A stretch of DNA of 64,000 bases from Odobenus rosmarus divergens (GCF_000321225.1 NW_004450285.1:5037570-5101569); one strand, 5' to 3'. Counted from the stretch's first letter, positions 11,193 to 23,069 are shown. The notes: generated by a model from the sequence alone, not told the origin. Translations and numbers: made by a program.

Positions 11193-11679
11193 TCAAAATA
11201 CACATTTTCAGAGAAATATAAACATACAATTCACCACCCAGAGAAGTACACTAAAGTAAATTATAAAGGATATATGTTAGTGTAAAGCAAAGTGATCCAA
11301 AATGGAAGATTTGAGGATAGGAAAGAATGAAGAGCCAAAACAGTGGGGTAAATATTTGCAGAAGGGAGAACAAATGAGCATTAATTGTCTAAAACCAGCA
11401 AACAAATAAGAGAAAAGACCCAAAACAAGAGAATGTTTTGGATTATAAAATAGAGAATTAAAACAAATACAGAAATGGTACATAAACTGACAGAGAATAA
11501 ACTCTTCCAGTAATTTAAAGTAATTACTTTATCAAGTAAGAGAGCAAAAGTTTTGATTCAAGTTAGATTTGGTGAGTAGAGAATGCATGTTGCAATCCAG
11601 ATGAACCAATACCTTGAAGACCTGATTTTCAAATCAAACTCCTAACCCTTATCAAGCTTTACTATTAATTTCAAAAATG

Positions 11680-11851
11680 GACTCTGAGAAACAAAGTGAG
11701 AGTTCTAGAAGGGAGGGGATTGGGGGGAATGGGTGAGCCTGGTGATGGGTACTGCATGGAGCACTGGGTGTTATACGCAAACCCTGCGTCATGGAACCCT
11801 GCATCAAAAACTAACGATGTAATGTATGGTGATTAACATAACAATAAAAAA
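11680..11851 (+). mobile_element. Carnivore L1 3' end, 5'-truncated
   Basis: Same L1 3' end as at 7461 and 54197, but starting about 25 bp further upstream (CTCTGAGAAACAAAGTGAG precedes TTCTAGAAGGGAGGGG). It ends AACATAACAATAAAAAAG. Two CpG sites (TACGCAAAC, CCTGCGTC) remain. I see no convincing target-site duplication, so the left end is approximate. Confidence 0.83.
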
Positions 11852-12884
11852 GAATGGAGGTGATAAAGAGGATCTGCAGAGCAGGGAGAGGTATGGGCAT
11901 TGAGGTAGCTACTCAAGTCTTTTCTTCTCTTAAGGGATATCCAGTCTCTGGTCCAGTCTGGAAGTCATTTCTAAGTGAGGTACACAAATTATCACCTCAC
12001 ACAACTGGGAGGGTTCATTCATGTCCATTTCATACTTCCAGTTTACATAATGTATTCTTAGAGAAAAATGCTTCATAAATTTATGGATTCTAAAAGCCTT
12101 ATTACTATAAGTAATCCTTTAGCCTGAGATTCCTCTTTAAAACATTCCATAAAGATTTACCTCCTAGAAAATATCATTAATCTGTTTATCTAGAATACCA
12201 GTAGTCATGTTGATCAGGAAATTAGGCCAGGTCACCTGCCTTGTTTTCTTTCCCCTGGGTACATCCTTCCTGTAATCTGGAAAGGAATGAATTAGAGGTT
12301 AGCTGTTTAACTCCTTCCTTTCCACTATGGTAACCAACGAAAGAAGCAAAATATGTAACTCTCATATTGGTACAAAAGACAAAGTGGAATGGTAACAGAA
12401 TAATCATTTAATTCTACAGAAGGTAAAAGCAGAGGACAAATAGCATAAAATAAGATGATAGAATTAAATGTAAATATTGCAGTAATCATATGTTAATGTA
12501 CAAGTATGTTTGAATTCAAAGATGATAAGTATTTGGTAAAAAATACAATCCAATCATAAGTTGTTTGGATAAATCTGAAATAGAGTAATATAAAAAGGGT
12601 TAATGTAACATTTACATTCAGATAGGCATGTAAATACCAACCAAAAGAAAGCAATTTTAAGTACATTGATGACATTCAAAATATACTTTGTTGCAAAAAG
12701 CATTATTAGAAATAAAAGTTACTTGAAAATGATAAAAAGATTTAATTCACCAGGAAAGTGTGTTATTTTAATTTGTCTCAATAATGTTCTTAAATTATGT
12801 CAGGCAATTGAAATAAATCCATAATCATAGTGGTTGATTTTATTTATTTGTTTATTTATTTATTGTCCTCTATATCAAGTTAGG
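11852..12884. other. Unassigned
   Basis: Begins right after the L1 tail. Short frames (60-74 codons) only. Ends with an ATTTATTTG-rich tract at 12836-12864. Confidence 0.5.
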
Positions 12885-12938
12885 GATTCATTTATTCAAC
12901 AAATAATTGTTCAGTGCCTGCTGTGTACCAAGAACTAT
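12885..12938 (-). repeat. L2 3'-end scrap, antisense
   Basis: A short stretch, TTCATTTATTCAACAAATAA then GTTCAGTGCCTGCTGTG, reads as the antisense L2 3' end. It touches the L1 that follows. Confidence 0.4.
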
Positions 12939-12939
12939 T

Positions 12940-14862
12940 TTTTCCAGGTTTAATGAGGTATAATTGACAAATACAATTGTAATATTTTATAAAGTGTACA
13001 ATGTGATTTCATATACTTTATACTTTATGAAATGATTACCCCAATCAAGCTAATTAATATATTCATCACATTACATAGTTATCATTTTGTGTGTGTGTGG
13101 TGAGAACACTTAAGATTTACTCTCTTAGCAAATTTCAAATGTACGTTATTATTAATTATAGTTACCACACTGTGCATTAGGTCTACAGAGCTTATTATTT
13201 TTAAAACTTAAAAAAGTTTGTACCTTTTGGCCAACATCTCCCCTTTTCTCCCAGCCGCCAACCCCCAGTTACCAAATGTTCTATATTCTGTTTCTTTGAG
13301 TTCAATTTTTAAAAAAAAATAGATTTCCCCATGTAAGGGATGCCATACAGTATTTGCCTTTCTCTTTCTGCTTTATTTTACTTACATAATGCCCTCCAGA
13401 TTAATCCATGTCATTGCATATGGTAAAATCTCCTTTTTATTGGCTGAATAATATTTATTTATCCATTGATCAACACTTAGGTTATTTCAGTGTCTTGGCT
13501 GTTGTAAATAATGCTGCGGTGAACATGGAGGTGCAGTTATCTTTTCAATATAGTGACTTCATTTCCTCTAAAAAAAATACCCAGTAGTGGAATTGGGGAA
13601 CATATGGTAATCAATTTTTAATTGGTAGTCAATTTTTTTTTTTTTGAGAAATCTCCTTACTGTTTTCCATAGTGGCTGTACTTTATTTATTTATTTATTT
13701 ATTTATTTATTAAACAATGTTTTTTAAATTTGACACAGAGAGCACAAGCGGGGGGAGCAGCAGGCAGAGGGAAAGGGAGAAGCAGATTCCTGCTGAGCAG
13801 AGAGCCCAACACAGGGCTCAATCCCAGGACCCTGGGATCATGACCTGAGCTGAAGGCAGACACTTAACCGACTGAGCCACCCAGGCACCCCATGGCTGTA
13901 CCAATTTACATTCCCTTTCACACCAACAGTAGACAAGAGTTTCCTTTTCTTTACATTCTCACTAACAATTATTATCTCTTGTCTTTTTGATAATAGCCAT
14001 TCTAACAGATATGAGGTGATATCTCATTGTGGTTTTGACTCACATTTCCCAATGATTGGTGATGTTGACATCTTTTCATATACTATAAGCCATTTGCATG
14101 TCTTTTTTAGAAAATTGTCTACTTTGATCATTTTTTAATTGAGTTACTTAGGATTCTTTTTTGCCATTGAGTTACGAGTTTCTTATGTATTTTGGATATT
14201 AACTCCTTATGAGATATGTGATTTACAAATATTTTTCCCATTCTGTGGGTTGCCTTTTCATTTTGCTGATGGTTTCCATAGCTGTGCAAAAGATTTTTAG
14301 TTTGATGTAGTCTAACTGGTTTATTTTTACTTTTTTTTTTTTTTTGCCAGTCCTCTCGGTGTCAGATCCAAAAAAATTATTGCCAGGACCAGTGTCAAGG
14401 AATTTATTCCCTATGTTTTCTCCTAAGACTTTTATGGTTTTTCATCTTATGTTTAAGTATTTTATTCATTTTAAGTTGATTTTTGCATGTGATATAAGAT
14501 AGAGGTAGGTTCAGTTTCATTAATTTGCGTATGGATATCCCATTTTCCCAGCACCATTTATTAGAGATACTATCCTTTCTTCATTGTGTATTCTTGGTGC
14601 CTTTGTTGGAAATTAGTTCATGTATTTGAGTGGGTTTATTTCTGGGCTCTCTATTCTGTTCCATTGTTCTGTATGTCTGTTTTCAGGCTAACACCATAAT
14701 ATTTTGATTACTATAGATTTGTAGTATAGTTTGAAATAAGGAGGTGTGATGCCTCCAGTCTTGCTCTTCTTATTCAGCATTGCTTAAGCTATTCGGGGAC
14801 TTCTGTGGTTCCATAGGAATTTTAGGACTGTTTTACCTCTTTTTAAACTCATCTCTCTTAGT
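12940..14862 (-). mobile_element. Old L1 (L1MA/B-like), ORF2 3' part and 3'UTR, antisense
   Basis: Roughly 1.7 kb of old L1 with its 3' end at the left (AATGAGGTATAATTGACAAA). Rightward it shows the GTGTGTGTGTGG spot in the 3'UTR, then antisense ORF2 landmarks: CTGTTGTAAATAATGCTGC, ACCCAGTAGTGGAATTGG, TTTTCCATAGTGGCTGTAC, CCCATTCTGTGGGTTGCC, and GGGCTCTCTATTCTGTTCC. Stops and indels break ORF2 throughout. A CAN-SINE (13682-13891) splits it. The 5' part is missing or inverted (see 14865). Confidence 0.85.
13682..13891 (-). mobile_element. CAN-SINE inside old L1, antisense
   Basis: The left end is an ATTT-repeat tail, then a variant AAACAATGTTTTTTAAATTTG, the SINE body, and the head complement ending CCACCCAGGCACCCC. 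L1 text is interrupted at CATAGTGGCTGTACT and resumes at CATGGCTGTACCAATT, so the duplication is about CATAGTGGCTGTAC with changes. Confidence 0.92.
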
Positions 14863-14864
14863 AA

Positions 14865-15190
14865 TTAGTGAAATAGGCCAAAAAATTTGTTAAGTATGTA
14901 GAAGATCTAAGAAACATTTCAACAATTTTAACCTAATGACACATATAAAATATTTCACCCAACAACTATAAAATATTCATTGAGCATACATGACATAATT
15001 ATAAATATTAATCATGTGTTAGTCCATAAATCATGTCTCAATAAACTTCAAATGATTCAAATCATACAGAGTATACTCTTTGACAATAGTGTCTTAGTCT
15101 AGATATCAATGACAAAAGATAATTTAAAGTTCTCCTGTATGTGGGGATTAAAGCATGTAAATCTGCATGACCTATTTAAAAGCTACATGC
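14865..15190 (+). repeat. L1 ORF2 endonuclease-region fragment, sense
   Basis: Text such as ACATTTCAACAATTTTAACC, CATGTGTTAGTCCATAAATC, CATGTCTCAATAAACTTC and AAATCATACAGAGTATACTC matches the 3' part of the ORF2 endonuclease domain in old L1, on the plus strand. It abuts the antisense L1 with no gap. It is either a separate fragment or the inverted 5' part of that element. Confidence 0.5.
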
Positions 15191-16264
15191 TAAACTCTAA
15201 GAGCTCCTGGGTTGGGGTTGATAGGGGTAGATGTAGGGAAGAAAAAATAAATAAATAAAATTCAATTATATTATAAAAGGAAAAAAAATGAGAGGCAAAA
15301 GAGCGCAGACTAATTTTCAATTCCTAAATTTATTTCTAGCAAGACTATGAAGTGAGTATAAAGGCAGAGTAAGGCATTTATAAGCATGAAAAGACTTATA
15401 AAACTTATCTCCAGTGTACACTTTATTGTTAGGATACTGAAGAATATACTTCATAAAAAGAAGTTAGTAAACAGGTTGAGGTAAAAAGCTAAGATACAAG
15501 AAACAGTGTAACTGACTAAAGAGAGTAGCAATGAGTTTCGGGGTGGGCTATAAACCTGCAGATGAAAACAGATTGGAGGTGGAAGATTCCAGGAGGAAAA
15601 GTCCAGGAAAACAAACAAACAGAAAAACACAGAGAGTAAGTCAATTAATTAATTGATTAAAATTTAGAAGAGAACCTCATGATGCCAGATTAATAGCGAT
15701 CAACCATTATTGCCTATCATATTACCATTGCCTGGGGAGCTCTAAAATAATAGCAATGGCTGGGCACCACTAAGAAAGTTTTGATTTAATGAATCTGAGT
15801 AAGGTAAATGGTGTGTGTGTGGTAGAGTTTTTGGGGGGAGAGGGTATCTCAGAGGCAGAGGGCTGAGCTCATCACACCCCTCATTTTATGGCCATTGTCA
15901 TCATTGGTCTTTGCAAGATCCCATTCCTAATTTTCTTATTTCTTTTATCCCTATGCCACACTTCATTTCTTCACCGTAAGAATGTCTTCATTCTTGTCAC
16001 ATGGAAGATGTCTTCACCATAAGACACCATTTTGCTGTGTTTGCTATGTATTGTCTGTATCTATAGTAACCGTGCAAAATGGGTATCATTTCGAATGCAT
16101 GTATTTAAGTAATGTAAGTACTGAAGACTGATACCTCTCAATGTATTTCTTTCTTTCTTTTTTTTTACTTTCTTTTGAACATTATGTTATAAGGTCATTC
16201 CATGTTGTTCTTTGTATTTATTCCATTTTTTCTGTGGGATACACAATTTACATGAAACAACAAG
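15191..16264. other. Mostly unassigned
   Basis: Apart from the weak hAT-like piece at 15700, no repeat recognised. An AATAAATAAATAAA run lies at 15246-15260. Confidence 0.45.
15700..15830 (+). repeat. Possible MER20/hAT-like fragment
   Basis: The segment CATTGCCTGGGGAGCTCTAA and GGCTGGGCACCACTAAGAAAG, followed by TTTAATGAATCTGAGTAAGG, resembles the centre of non-autonomous hAT-Charlie elements. Terminal repeats are not clear, so the family name is tentative. Confidence 0.3.
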
Positions 16265-16640
16265 GGATTATTGACTCTCAGGATTCTAGGGCAGTTCTTC
16301 TGCTGGTTGTTCAGGGTCTTACGCATTTGCATTCGTATGTAAAGTCTTGAAGAGTTAGGCGGCCTTGGCCTCTCTCTCCTTGTGGTTTTCCACCTGGGCT
16401 TCTTTACATCATGCTGTCTCATGGTTCCCAGAGAGCAAAAGCAGAAACTCCAGGGAGGTCCTTTGAGATCTAATCTAGGAACTAGAACAATATCATTTCA
16501 TTGGTCAAAACAAGTCAAATTTCAGCCCAGGAGGGGTGGGAAACAGACTGCTTGTTAATGGGATGAACAATGAATAGCAAAGTTACATGGAAAGGCATGC
16601 TTCACTGAGGCTCTCAATTGTAACTGTCAGCCACGTAAGT
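16265..16640 (-). repeat. Possible MLT1-like LTR relic, antisense
   Basis: Short matches to old MaLR-type LTRs read backwards: GGGCTTCTTTACATCATG, TTTCATTGGTCAAAACAAG, and a GGGGTGGGAAACAGACTG segment. The LTR beginning would be near 16640. It is degraded; two short opposing frames over 16141-16422 are not genes. Confidence 0.4.
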
Positions 16641-17148
16641 AAAAGACCCCCAAAAATTGTAAATGAAGGAAAAATAAGAAAACGTAAAAAAAAAAGAATA
16701 ATTATAGACTACTACTTGCCTCTGAATAATATTTGTGTCACCATTATAATAATGTAAATATTATTTTTTAATTTGAGTACAGAGTGTGATAATTTGGGGA
16801 ACGCTAAATGGTCATCCAGCATCACAAAATATGAACAAATAATTTATGAAATGAATAAATTAAGGGAAAGCAGCATGGTATATTATTTTTAAATTTCAGA
16901 ATAAATACTTGAAGAAAGAACGTGAAGAACTGAAAGTTGTTGCCAGTAGGGAGTGGTTCGTGGACTGGAAAAACCAGGAATTCCTGCTTTCCATCTGGAC
17001 CTTTTAACAATTTTGTAATGTGTGTACAAGAGTTATTATGATTGAATTTTAAGGAAAATCAAAACTAAATGAAACCCAAATGCATAAACAAATAAAAACA
17101 ATTAAGTTGCTAATTTTTTTCTTAAAATATCTCTTGATTAACCTCCCT
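16641..17148. other. Unassigned
   Basis: AT-rich; a 62-codon minus frame (16822-17010) is not convincing. Confidence 0.5.
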
Positions 17149-17161
17149 ACAACAAATTCTT

Positions 17162-17359
17162 TTCTTTTTTAAAGATTTTATTTATTTATTTGACAGAGAG
17201 AGACACAGCGAGAGCTGGAGCACAAGCAGGGGGAGTGGGAGAAGGAGAAGCAGGCTTCCCGCGGAGCAGGGAGCTTGATGCGGGGCTCAATCCCAGGACC
17301 CTGGGATCATGACCTGAGCCGAAGGCAGACGCTTAATGGCTGAGCCACCCTGGCACCCC
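17162..17359 (-). mobile_element. CAN-SINE with exact 13-bp TSD, antisense
   Basis: Poly-T, AAAGATTTTATTTATTTATTTG, GACAGAGAGAGACACAGCG, arctoid-type GAGCCGAAGGCAGACGCTTA and head complement. Target-site duplication ACAACAAATTCTT is perfect (17149-17161 and 17360-17372). Several CpGs survive (GCGAGAG, CCCGCGG, GATGCGGGG), so it is among the younger copies. Confidence 0.96.
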
Positions 17360-17372
17360 ACAACAAATTCTT

Positions 17373-18829
17373 CCAACAACTAACTAGCATATGTAAGACA
17401 CTGGTTAAGGCAAAATCTCTCTTACACACTGTAGACTAGGATTTGAAATCAGCATGTTTATATTGACATGCTTATATTAACAGACTCCAGGAGGAAGTTT
17501 TTCTCACTGCAAGCCTGAGGAGAGTGCTCTTTTAGAAAGGCACAGACTGTGCTTGATCACCCAAAAAAATCTTTGAGTGGACTCTGAAATTCCACCTGAA
17601 AGCTAGGCAGACGTACCTTCTGACATAATAATCATGGACCATTCCAGAACAGTCTGAATAAGGGTCCTTGGACTAACAAGGCCTGAATCCATTCTGGATT
17701 GTAACAACAAACGTTTGGCAGGAAATCTTTGTGGTTGTGGCTGAAGTGTGGGCTGGGGGAACTCAAGATCATCACTGGTGCATTACATTTTGCAAAAGAG
17801 TCCCGACATTCTAAATGCTTTAGGCAGGTCAAAGCCAGGAAAGAAGCCCTGGTAACAATCAAAAGGGTTTTGCATTTTTGTATTATGTTTTGCATTTAGT
17901 TTGTATACAAGTCTATATTACAGTTTTGTTTTTTATGAGCCCCTTCCCTTTTAAGAACCTAGCATACAGGAAAAGCATATCCTATTTCAATTCAGGAAAA
18001 CAGCAGTAAAAGAAAGCCTGTTTGATACAAGGATTTGAAATGGAAGCTATGCAGATGAATATGCTTGCAATCTGTAAAATGAAGATATAATTTATGTAGA
18101 AACTATTTTTGCGTACTCTTTTTATTACATCCATGGAAAATACACATAGGAAAATGAGTGTAAAAAGATGCTGTATCATGTTTAGGCTGACGGTATCTGG
18201 GCTATAGGATTCTGGATTTCTTTTTTTTAACCTCTAATTATTTGTATTTTCTGTAGTAACCACAAACTACTTTTATGATAGGAAATAGCTATATTAATTT
18301 TTTAAAAGACTTAATAGGACAGTGACTGTTCTATTGGAAAAATAGGAAAAGAAGCACCAAAAAATTCAGGATGCAATCAACTTAGCAGAAAGATTGTATT
18401 TGATAGTAAAAATAGCAAAAGAAAAGTCAACTGTTGCACAGGGTGGGTGACTGTCGATTGGTTCTTCTGTTAGCCCTCTCCTCTTTAAATGCTCCTGGCA
18501 TTCTTGATCATCATGATTACAACTCCATCCACACTTTCTCTTGCTTCTAGCTGGGTCTCTCCTTCTAAGATGGTTGGTAAATTCATAATATTCTTATTTG
18601 CCCTTTACTTCCTGATAGCACTCTGACAATGTAAACAAAATCTTGAAGGCTGGGTGGGTTGACCTCATTAGATAGCATGAAGTTATTTATTTAAGAGAAC
18701 TTTAAACCTCACATCTAAATGAGGTATACCTGAATACCTAAACATAGTGTAACTTATAGTAAAAATTAATGCTTAAATGTAATATAATCTGTTTGCTACT
18801 CTTCCACACCTTCCCTCCCATTAATGGTG
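17373..18829. other. Unassigned
   Basis: Less AT-rich around 17500-17900. Frames of 87 (17632-17895) and 65 codons on the minus strand have no family. Confidence 0.5.
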
Positions 18830-19190
18830 CAGTGTATTTTCCTGCTTGTTGACCTTGGGCTTGGCCACTTGATTTATTTTGGCCAATGAAGTATTAGCAG
18901 ATAACAAGAAATCAGAAGTTTGCACTGTGCTTGTATGGTTGGGCTTGTTCTTATGTCTCAGCCATTGCCGTAAAAGGAATTTAGTAAGATTTTCTCACTG
19001 GTCTGAAGAGGATAAGAGACATGTGGAACTGAGCTGCCCCCAAATGAGCCCTGTTCCAATCAGTCAACCACCCAGGCATGCGAACAATAATAAATTATTG
19101 TTATTTTAAGTTGCTGAGTTTAGAGATGTATTGTTATACTGTTATAGAAATTGTTACACTGATATAGAAATTGTTACTGATAAGTGGGGT
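18830..19190 (+). repeat. MLT1-like LTR relic
   Basis: TTGGCCACTTGATTTATTTT, TTGGCCAATGAAGTATTAGC, GATAAGAGACATGTGG, then AATAATAAATTATTGTTATT with TTAAGTTGCTGAGTTT near the end give the layout of a MaLR-type LTR in sense orientation. Two TGTTATA/TATAGAAATTGTTAC repeats follow at 19130-19180. The frame at 18879-19109 lies within the relic. Confidence 0.5.
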
Positions 19191-19522
19191 CCTGTCATTA
19201 TATACATATTTAGAATTGGGAAGTGGTAGGTGAGCAACCTGTTAAAAGATATAAGGACATTGTTATAGGATGCTTTAAAATTTGCAAGCCTGTGTTATGT
19301 GTTACATAATAGTACAGTAACTAACTATCACAGTTTGTCTGGAACTGAGAGGTTTCTTGGAATGTGAGACATTCAGTGCTAAAACTGGGAAAGTCATGGG
19401 CAAATCAAGATGAGTTGATGACCATTGAAATGTTGAAATATTTGGCAGGGTTGTTGCTTGCAGTAACATGTAATATAGTAAATAGACCTTAAGAACTTGT
19501 CCACTGGAGAAAGATGGTAGCT

Positions 19523-19602
19523 ATCAAAATCATCATAGCTACCTGTAATACTATTATCAAAATCATCATATCAAAATCATCATAGCTACCTGTAATACTA
19601 TT
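19523..19602 (+). repeat. Local duplication, 33-bp unit twice plus a partial
   Basis: The 33-base unit beginning ATCAAAATCATCATAGCTAC and ending GTAATACTATT occurs at 19523-19555 and again, identically, at 19570-19602. Between them is a partial third start (ATCAAAATCATCAT, 19556-19569). The identity means a recent duplication by slippage. Confidence 0.95.
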
Positions 19603-20106
19603 CTGCAACACATAGTTTAAGGAAAGAACTGTTCAATTTGCAAGCAGAACTGTTGGCTTGGAAGCTAGAACTTTTTCTCAACTCTAGACTCTTCTGCTAG
19701 CAAATTTTAAAACAAGAATGCAGACAGTAAGATATACACTCAGGGTAAAAACCAAGTCAAAGATATGACCCCAACATCCTTTTGTTAAATTCTCTAGAAG
19801 TGATTAAGTGGTCTCTAGTGGACACTTTTAGCCAGGCAATAGGTCTCCTAGAAAATCTATGGGCCAGATATGCCCAAAAACCCAATAATTAAGTCTTGAG
19901 AGAAAGACATTTACCCCCAAGACTTGTGGAATCAGATACATAGAACGCCCACAAGGTATTTGGAAGAACTATCTTACAAAATGCCATAAATCTGAACTAA
20001 AAGATACTAATCCTGCTTTAAATATAAATAAAACAAAAATATTTCTGGGCCCCCAACTTTCTGCACGCAGAAAGCAGTCTGGGAAAGGAAAAGCTGTTTC
20101 ATTGCT
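19603..20106. other. Unassigned
   Basis: No recognised element. Just upstream, at about 19335-19430, is text that may be an old repeat (AACTGAGAGGTTTCTTGG, GTGCTAAAACTGGGAAAG), unnamed. Confidence 0.45.
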
Positions 20107-20119
20107 AAAAAAAATTTCA

Positions 20120-20306
20120 GGGATGCCTGGGTGGCTCAGTTGTTAAGTGTCTGCCTTCGGCTCAGGTTATGATCCCAGGGTACTGGGATCGAGCCCCGCA
20201 CGGGGCTCCCTGCTCCGTAGGGGGCCTGCTTCTTCCTCTCCCACTCCCCCTGCTTGAGTTCCCTCGCTCACTGTCTCTCTCTCTGTCAAATAAATGAATT
20301 ATTTTT
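20120..20306 (+). mobile_element. CAN-SINE, full length
   Basis: Head GGGATGCCTGGGTGGCTCAG, TTATGATCCCAGGGTACTGG, CCCTGCTCCGTAGGGGGCC, CT-rich block, CTGTCAAATAAATGAATT tail. Target-site duplication about AAAAAAATTTCA on the left (to 20119) and AAAAAATTTCA on the right (20307-20317). CpGs at GATCGAGCCCCGCACGGGG remain. Confidence 0.94.
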
Positions 20307-20317
20307 AAAAAATTTCA

Positions 20318-22079
20318 TTTTATAATGCCATCTTCAGATATGATTGAAGATGAAAACCATGTGGAGCAGCCCTGGACCCACTGAGCTCTGGCCAGGAGCA
20401 AGGCTCCCCTTTGCCTATTCACAGACCCATGCAAGTAAATGCTCGTTCTAAGCCACTTAGAATTGGGATGTTTTGTTACAATCAGAGGTAGCTGGCTGAC
20501 ACAAAGCCCTTTGTATATGCTCACAAACCAATGTGAGGCTCCATACCTACTATAAAGGAAATTTAAAGTTGGTAAAAGTAACAGATGTCTGCCCCCAAGA
20601 ACTGCATATCTTCTTCTTCTAATTGCAAAATGAATACTTAATACATATTCATTGACTTGGTATATGGCCTAAGATTGCCAGAATTTTGGAATGTGAGATA
20701 GATATGCCCTGCATCTTAGTATTATTGGAATATCTGGGGAGTGTGGTCCATTCCTTGTATGATCTGTGCTAAAAAGTAAAAAGGGAATTGGAAGCAGTAA
20801 AGCATGTGTGATGTAAATCAAAATATTCTGCTGAAATCAATCACATGGCAAATAGCTTACCATCTTGATATGATATTTGGTTATATTTTCACTGTAGAAA
20901 GAATGCCTCAGTAGGGTTTAAACCTCCCAATATTATGAAAAATGTCAACGTTACAAATGGACTCAAAATAATTATAAATTATAGAAAAATTAAAGTTTAC
21001 TAAGTGGAAAGCAAAATAAATACATAATTAGATGACTGAGCAAAATGATTTCGGTATGTTTTGGAAAATCAGTTATACATGTGAGTCTTCACTGATAAAA
21101 AATACTAATTATTTTATTATTTTAATGAATGTGGTTTATTTTATTCTAGCTACTTTAAAATAATACTTTCTATTTTATATTTCTAGAAATTGCATATCTG
21201 CCATTTTCAAAACAGAACTATTTCATAGCAGAATTAAGGATAAGAGGCAACCTTAGTTTATATGCAAAAAAGGAATGAAATAGGTTAATTTTTCTCTTTA
21301 GCAAAAAAGAACTTCCCACTATTATAATACACATTGGATAGTCAGTCAAAACCATTTATTGAGTGCTTACCTGGGGCAAAGCACTGGGGGAATATATAAA
21401 TGTTTCCTTATCTCTTTAAATGTCATTTAAATAAAAGAAGCAGAGAGAAAAAGAAGTAAAAAATTGAAACCCCAAATATTAGAAAGGTATTGTACAAATA
21501 TAAATTTCATTTGTAAAAACTCACTAAAAGATCCAAAGAGTAATTGGAGTGAATAGACTTCAAGGAAACTTCCTGAGGTTCTCAGAAAATAACTTTGGTT
21601 TATAAAAGTAAATGCATTACTGATTAATGCTGTTCACTCTTTTCTTAGATGCCTAACATACAATCACCTCCATTCCGAGGAAGTAAATTTTAACTTTGGT
21701 CTCTAAAAACAGAACTCAGTGCTAACTGTATAATTATGTGATTCAATCAGGAAATAACTTTATCAATTCACTTCTGTTTTGCAATCTGGGATGCCATCAA
21801 CCTTCCTACGAGGGTAGCTCTGTCTCAGAATAGTGAGAACTTGACCCTGAGAGATGAGACCCGGGCTACACTGGTCTAGAGTTATTGTCAAGAGAAACTC
21901 GCATCATTGCCGCTCATGTACCTGTTCATTGCACAACCCTTCACTTCGGCAATGAAGAAGCTAAAAATAGCCAAACATCCACAAAAATGCTGTTCTGACT
22001 TCATAACTCCATTAGTCATTGAGTAAAAATGATCTTGCCATCACCCTATTGAAAATAAAAAGGGAAACACTGTTTAGAT
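20318..22079. other. Mostly unassigned
   Basis: Contains only the L2 scrap at 21341. The stretch 20900-21320 is AT-rich and free of young insertions. Confidence 0.5.
21341..21425 (-). repeat. L2 3'-end scrap, antisense
   Basis: AACCATTTATTGAGTGCTTA, then GCAAAGCACTGGGGGAATAT, reads as the antisense L2 3' end. It fades into unassigned sequence. Confidence 0.45.
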
Positions 22080-22745
22080 TTAACATGCCCAATCTCCACT
22101 TTGCCTCCTCTTCTCTCACCTCCTACTGACTCTTCCTCTGATTTTCTTTTTCCTCTTGGGAAATGGCATCACGATCTAGCCCACTGCCGAAGCTGAGTAC
22201 GTCACGATCATCTTTGCTCTTCTGTCGTAGATCCAGGTTCAGATAACTTCCAAACTACCTTTCTAGTTTTAACTTTTATTTCCACTGTCCCTGGCAAGTG
22301 ATATACATTCAATAAATGAGAATTGTCAGTGTACACTCTTCAGCAAGGCCCTTTGCTGTAGCCCACTGTCCTAATCTCACTTGTAGCTCTATCTTCCCTT
22401 GCTCACTGCACTGTACCATGTTTCCTAAACACTTTCAAATAGTGATTTTGCACAAGCTAGGAGCTCTTTTTGGGCTGTCTTCTCCCAGTTTTTCTCCCAG
22501 GTGAACCACTACTCAATATCAAATTCCCAGTCTTCATAACTTTCCCTGATATTTAACAACTCCCTGATTATGTTCCTATCAAGTTTTCTAGCCACTTTTA
22601 ATATATCACTTGTCACCTTGCATTTTAGATGTTTGTCCTTGTTTCCTCTGGTGGCATTCTGAGAGTAGGAATTGTGTCTTATTTATTTTTGAATTTCCAG
22701 AGTATGGCAGAGTGCTTGAAATATTGAAGGTGCTCAATAAGTTGT
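22080..22745 (+). repeat. L2 LINE 3' part, sense
   Basis: CT-rich L2 3' half with GTAGGAATTGTGTCTTATTT, CAGAGTATGGCAGAGTGC and the end GGTGCTCAATAAGTTG, which is the typical L2 terminus. Upstream pieces (ATCAAATTCCCAGTCTTC, ACTTTCCCTGATATTTAAC) fit the same element. Two short frames (22316-22504, 22610-22870) come from it and are not genes. Confidence 0.6.
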
Positions 22746-22916
22746 TTCTGATTTTCTGTCCTCTATACAAGCATTATGAAAATCTTATGATTTATGAAAG
22801 ACTTGAATGTCATAATGGTCTCTGTGCCATGCCAGGTGCAGAAGTAGTCATCATTTGGAACCACAGTTGATGGAAATGTTCGTTAGGCCATTAAGAGTGC
22901 TATAGATGCAGAGAAG

Positions 22917-23069
22917 TCTTTCCAAATTCAGCAAAAATACAGGACCTCCAGCTAAATTTGAAGGTCAGAGGGATAATAAGTTTTAGTACAAGTGGATCTC
23001 AAATGTTGCAAATTTATTCTCTGTCTGACCTTCAAATTTAACTGGGCATCCTGTTTTTATCAGGCAATC
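22917..23069. mobile_element. Palindromic MITE-like DNA element
   Basis: The two ends are inverted copies. Left arm: ACAGGACCTCCAGCTAAATT then TGAAGGTCAGAGGGA. Right arm reverse complement: ACAGGATGCCCAGTTAAATT then TGAAGGTCAGACAGA. The centre (AGTACAAGTGGATCTCAAAT) is short, so the whole unit is almost all inverted repeat. It resembles mammalian palindromic non-autonomous DNA elements (MER53-like in layout, name uncertain). It codes for nothing. Confidence 0.75.

Larger units (their letters stand above)
10275..11500 (+). repeat. Old L1M 5' region/ORF1 area, broken by two SINEs
   Basis: Contains TTATCAGACACAGGTTATAA, AAATCTTGAAAATAATTAC, GAGCAAGAAACTATAAAAAG and AAAACAC-rich text typical of the A-rich 5'/ORF1 part of old mammalian L1. 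It continues past the inserts with AACATGGAATATTATACCC and TTCAGAGAAATATAAAC. No frame is open. CAN-SINEs at 10749-10937 and 11020-11192 interrupt it. Outer limits are approximate. Confidence 0.5.

Noticed and set aside
14865..15190. Claiming one twin-primed L1 with certainty
   Set aside because: No target-site duplication was found for the combined unit, so two separate elements remain equally possible.
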